A stretch of 64,000 nucleotides of DNA from an uncultured Aquimarina sp. Its GTDB lineage: Bacteria; Bacteroidota; Bacteroidia; Flavobacteriales; Flavobacteriaceae. This document shows positions 63,565 to 64,000 of this stretch, piece after piece. The notes below the pieces were generated by a model. That model was not told the origin of the DNA. It did no database searches and saw only the letters and a program-made list of their open reading frames with translations. Each line of letters opens with the position of its first letter. Position 1 is the first letter of the stretch. The stretch lies in contig CANMLU010000005.1 of the NCBI GenBank assembly GCA_947498815.1, forward strand, positions 62,001-126,000, given 5' to 3'. The translations under genes and the position numbers were made by a program.

Positions 63565-64000
63565 GTGAAAACTGAAATTAATACTATTTGGATTGATCTA
63601 AATGAAGAACTTTATAAGTTCATTCTTGGAAAAGTAAAAGATGAACAAACATCAAAAGATATTCATCAAGAGGTTTTTTTGAAAATTCAAACCAAGATTC
63701 ATCAATTAAAACACACTTCCAAACTCACATCTTGGGTTTACCAAATTACGAGGAATACCATTATTGACTACTTTAGAAAAGTAAACAATAAAAGTATATC
63801 AATAAATGATTTAGATATTCCAGAAATAGAAACTAATAATTTTGATTACTCAAATTTAACAAACTGTATCAATCAAAAAATAGAAAGCCTTTCCTCTCTG
63901 TATAAAGAAGCAATTATTTTAACATCTTTTAAAAAATACTCTCAAAAAGAACTAGCAGAACATTTAAAAATCTCATATTCTGGAACGAAATCAAGAGTTC
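63565..64000 (+). CDS. ECF sigma factor, SigZ-like (partial, C-terminus off the right edge)
   Basis: From GTG 63565 an open frame of 145 codons runs to the window edge. Region 2 is visible as EELYKFILGKVKDEQTSKDIHQEVFLKI, and KLTSWVYQITRNTIIDYFRK is the -10-binding part. Region 4 begins INQKIESLSSLYKEAIILTSF and YSQKELAEHLKISYSGTKSRV, the helix-turn-helix, where the sequence is cut. The spacing and the CINQKIESL start of region 4 fit SigZ-type ECF sigma factors. The upstream gene is DUF7000-like; any partner anti-sigma gene would lie outside the window. Confidence 0.88.
   Translation, partial: MKTEINTIWIDLNEELYKFILGKVKDEQTSKDIHQEVFLKIQTKIHQLKHTSKLTSWVYQITRNTIIDYFRKVNNKSISINDLDIPEIETNNFDYSNLTNCINQKIESLSSLYKEAIILTSFKKYSQKELAEHLKISYSGTKSRV

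Overview
The window is chromosomal DNA from a low-GC marine member of the Bacteroidota, most likely family Flavobacteriaceae; Aquimarina or a close relative is my best guess, but that is inference. Support comes from the family content (TonB receptor with a carboxypeptidase-regulatory domain, two-component propeller kinase, LytS/LytTR pair, LysM-PBP fusion, BshC, tricorn-like S41 protease, pRiA4b-like protein, DUF6261), from the near absence of Shine-Dalgarno sequences, and from several TAnnTTTG -7 promoter boxes typical of the Bacteroidota sigma factor. I saw no rRNA, tRNA, CRISPR array, transposase, integrase or phage gene.

Layout. 1-2.2 kb: surface-polysaccharide glycosyltransferases (one cut by the left edge). 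2.2-14.4 kb: mainly housekeeping genes: TsaC-like threonylcarbamoyl-AMP synthase, CCA-adding enzyme, heme A synthase, a nucleoid-associated protein, a TauE exporter, an ABC exporter pair, UvrB, adenosine deaminase and a tautomerase. 14.4-20 kb: an orphan molybdopterin oxidoreductase, a DinB-like membrane-anchored protein and a TonB receptor. 20-30.4 kb: a signalling island with LytS/LytTR next to the TonB receptor, an SPFH/RHH pair, a propeller histidine kinase with a REC-kinase, and, divergently, a PAS-PAS kinase with a single-domain response regulator. 30.4-34 kb: Hsp20, a structured AT-rich stretch, a TerB-like protein, a half-length DUF1456 protein and an AprA-like methyltransferase. 34-56 kb: proteolysis and metabolism (tricorn-like protease, SucC, LysA, GuaA, BshC, amidohydrolase, M14 and M3 peptidases) separated by strong hairpin terminators.

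56-64 kb is the most accessory-looking part. It holds secreted proteins of unknown function, an AraC regulator with a short-chain dehydrogenase, a DUF6261 protein, and a DUF7000-like protein followed by a SigZ-like ECF sigma factor cut by the right edge. It is rich in non-coding repeats: a five-unit 41-bp tandem array of hairpins, an inverted 13-bp motif that brackets the AraC/SDR unit, a palindromic element also present at 22 kb, and a shorter repeat on both sides of one unknown gene. Three of its genes start with GTG.

No single locus is convincingly a new system. The best candidates for follow-up are the hairpin array at 61.5 kb with the cassette-like repeats around it, the signalling island whose kinases lack any DNA-binding output, and the structured leader with a 32-codon ORF upstream of hsp20.
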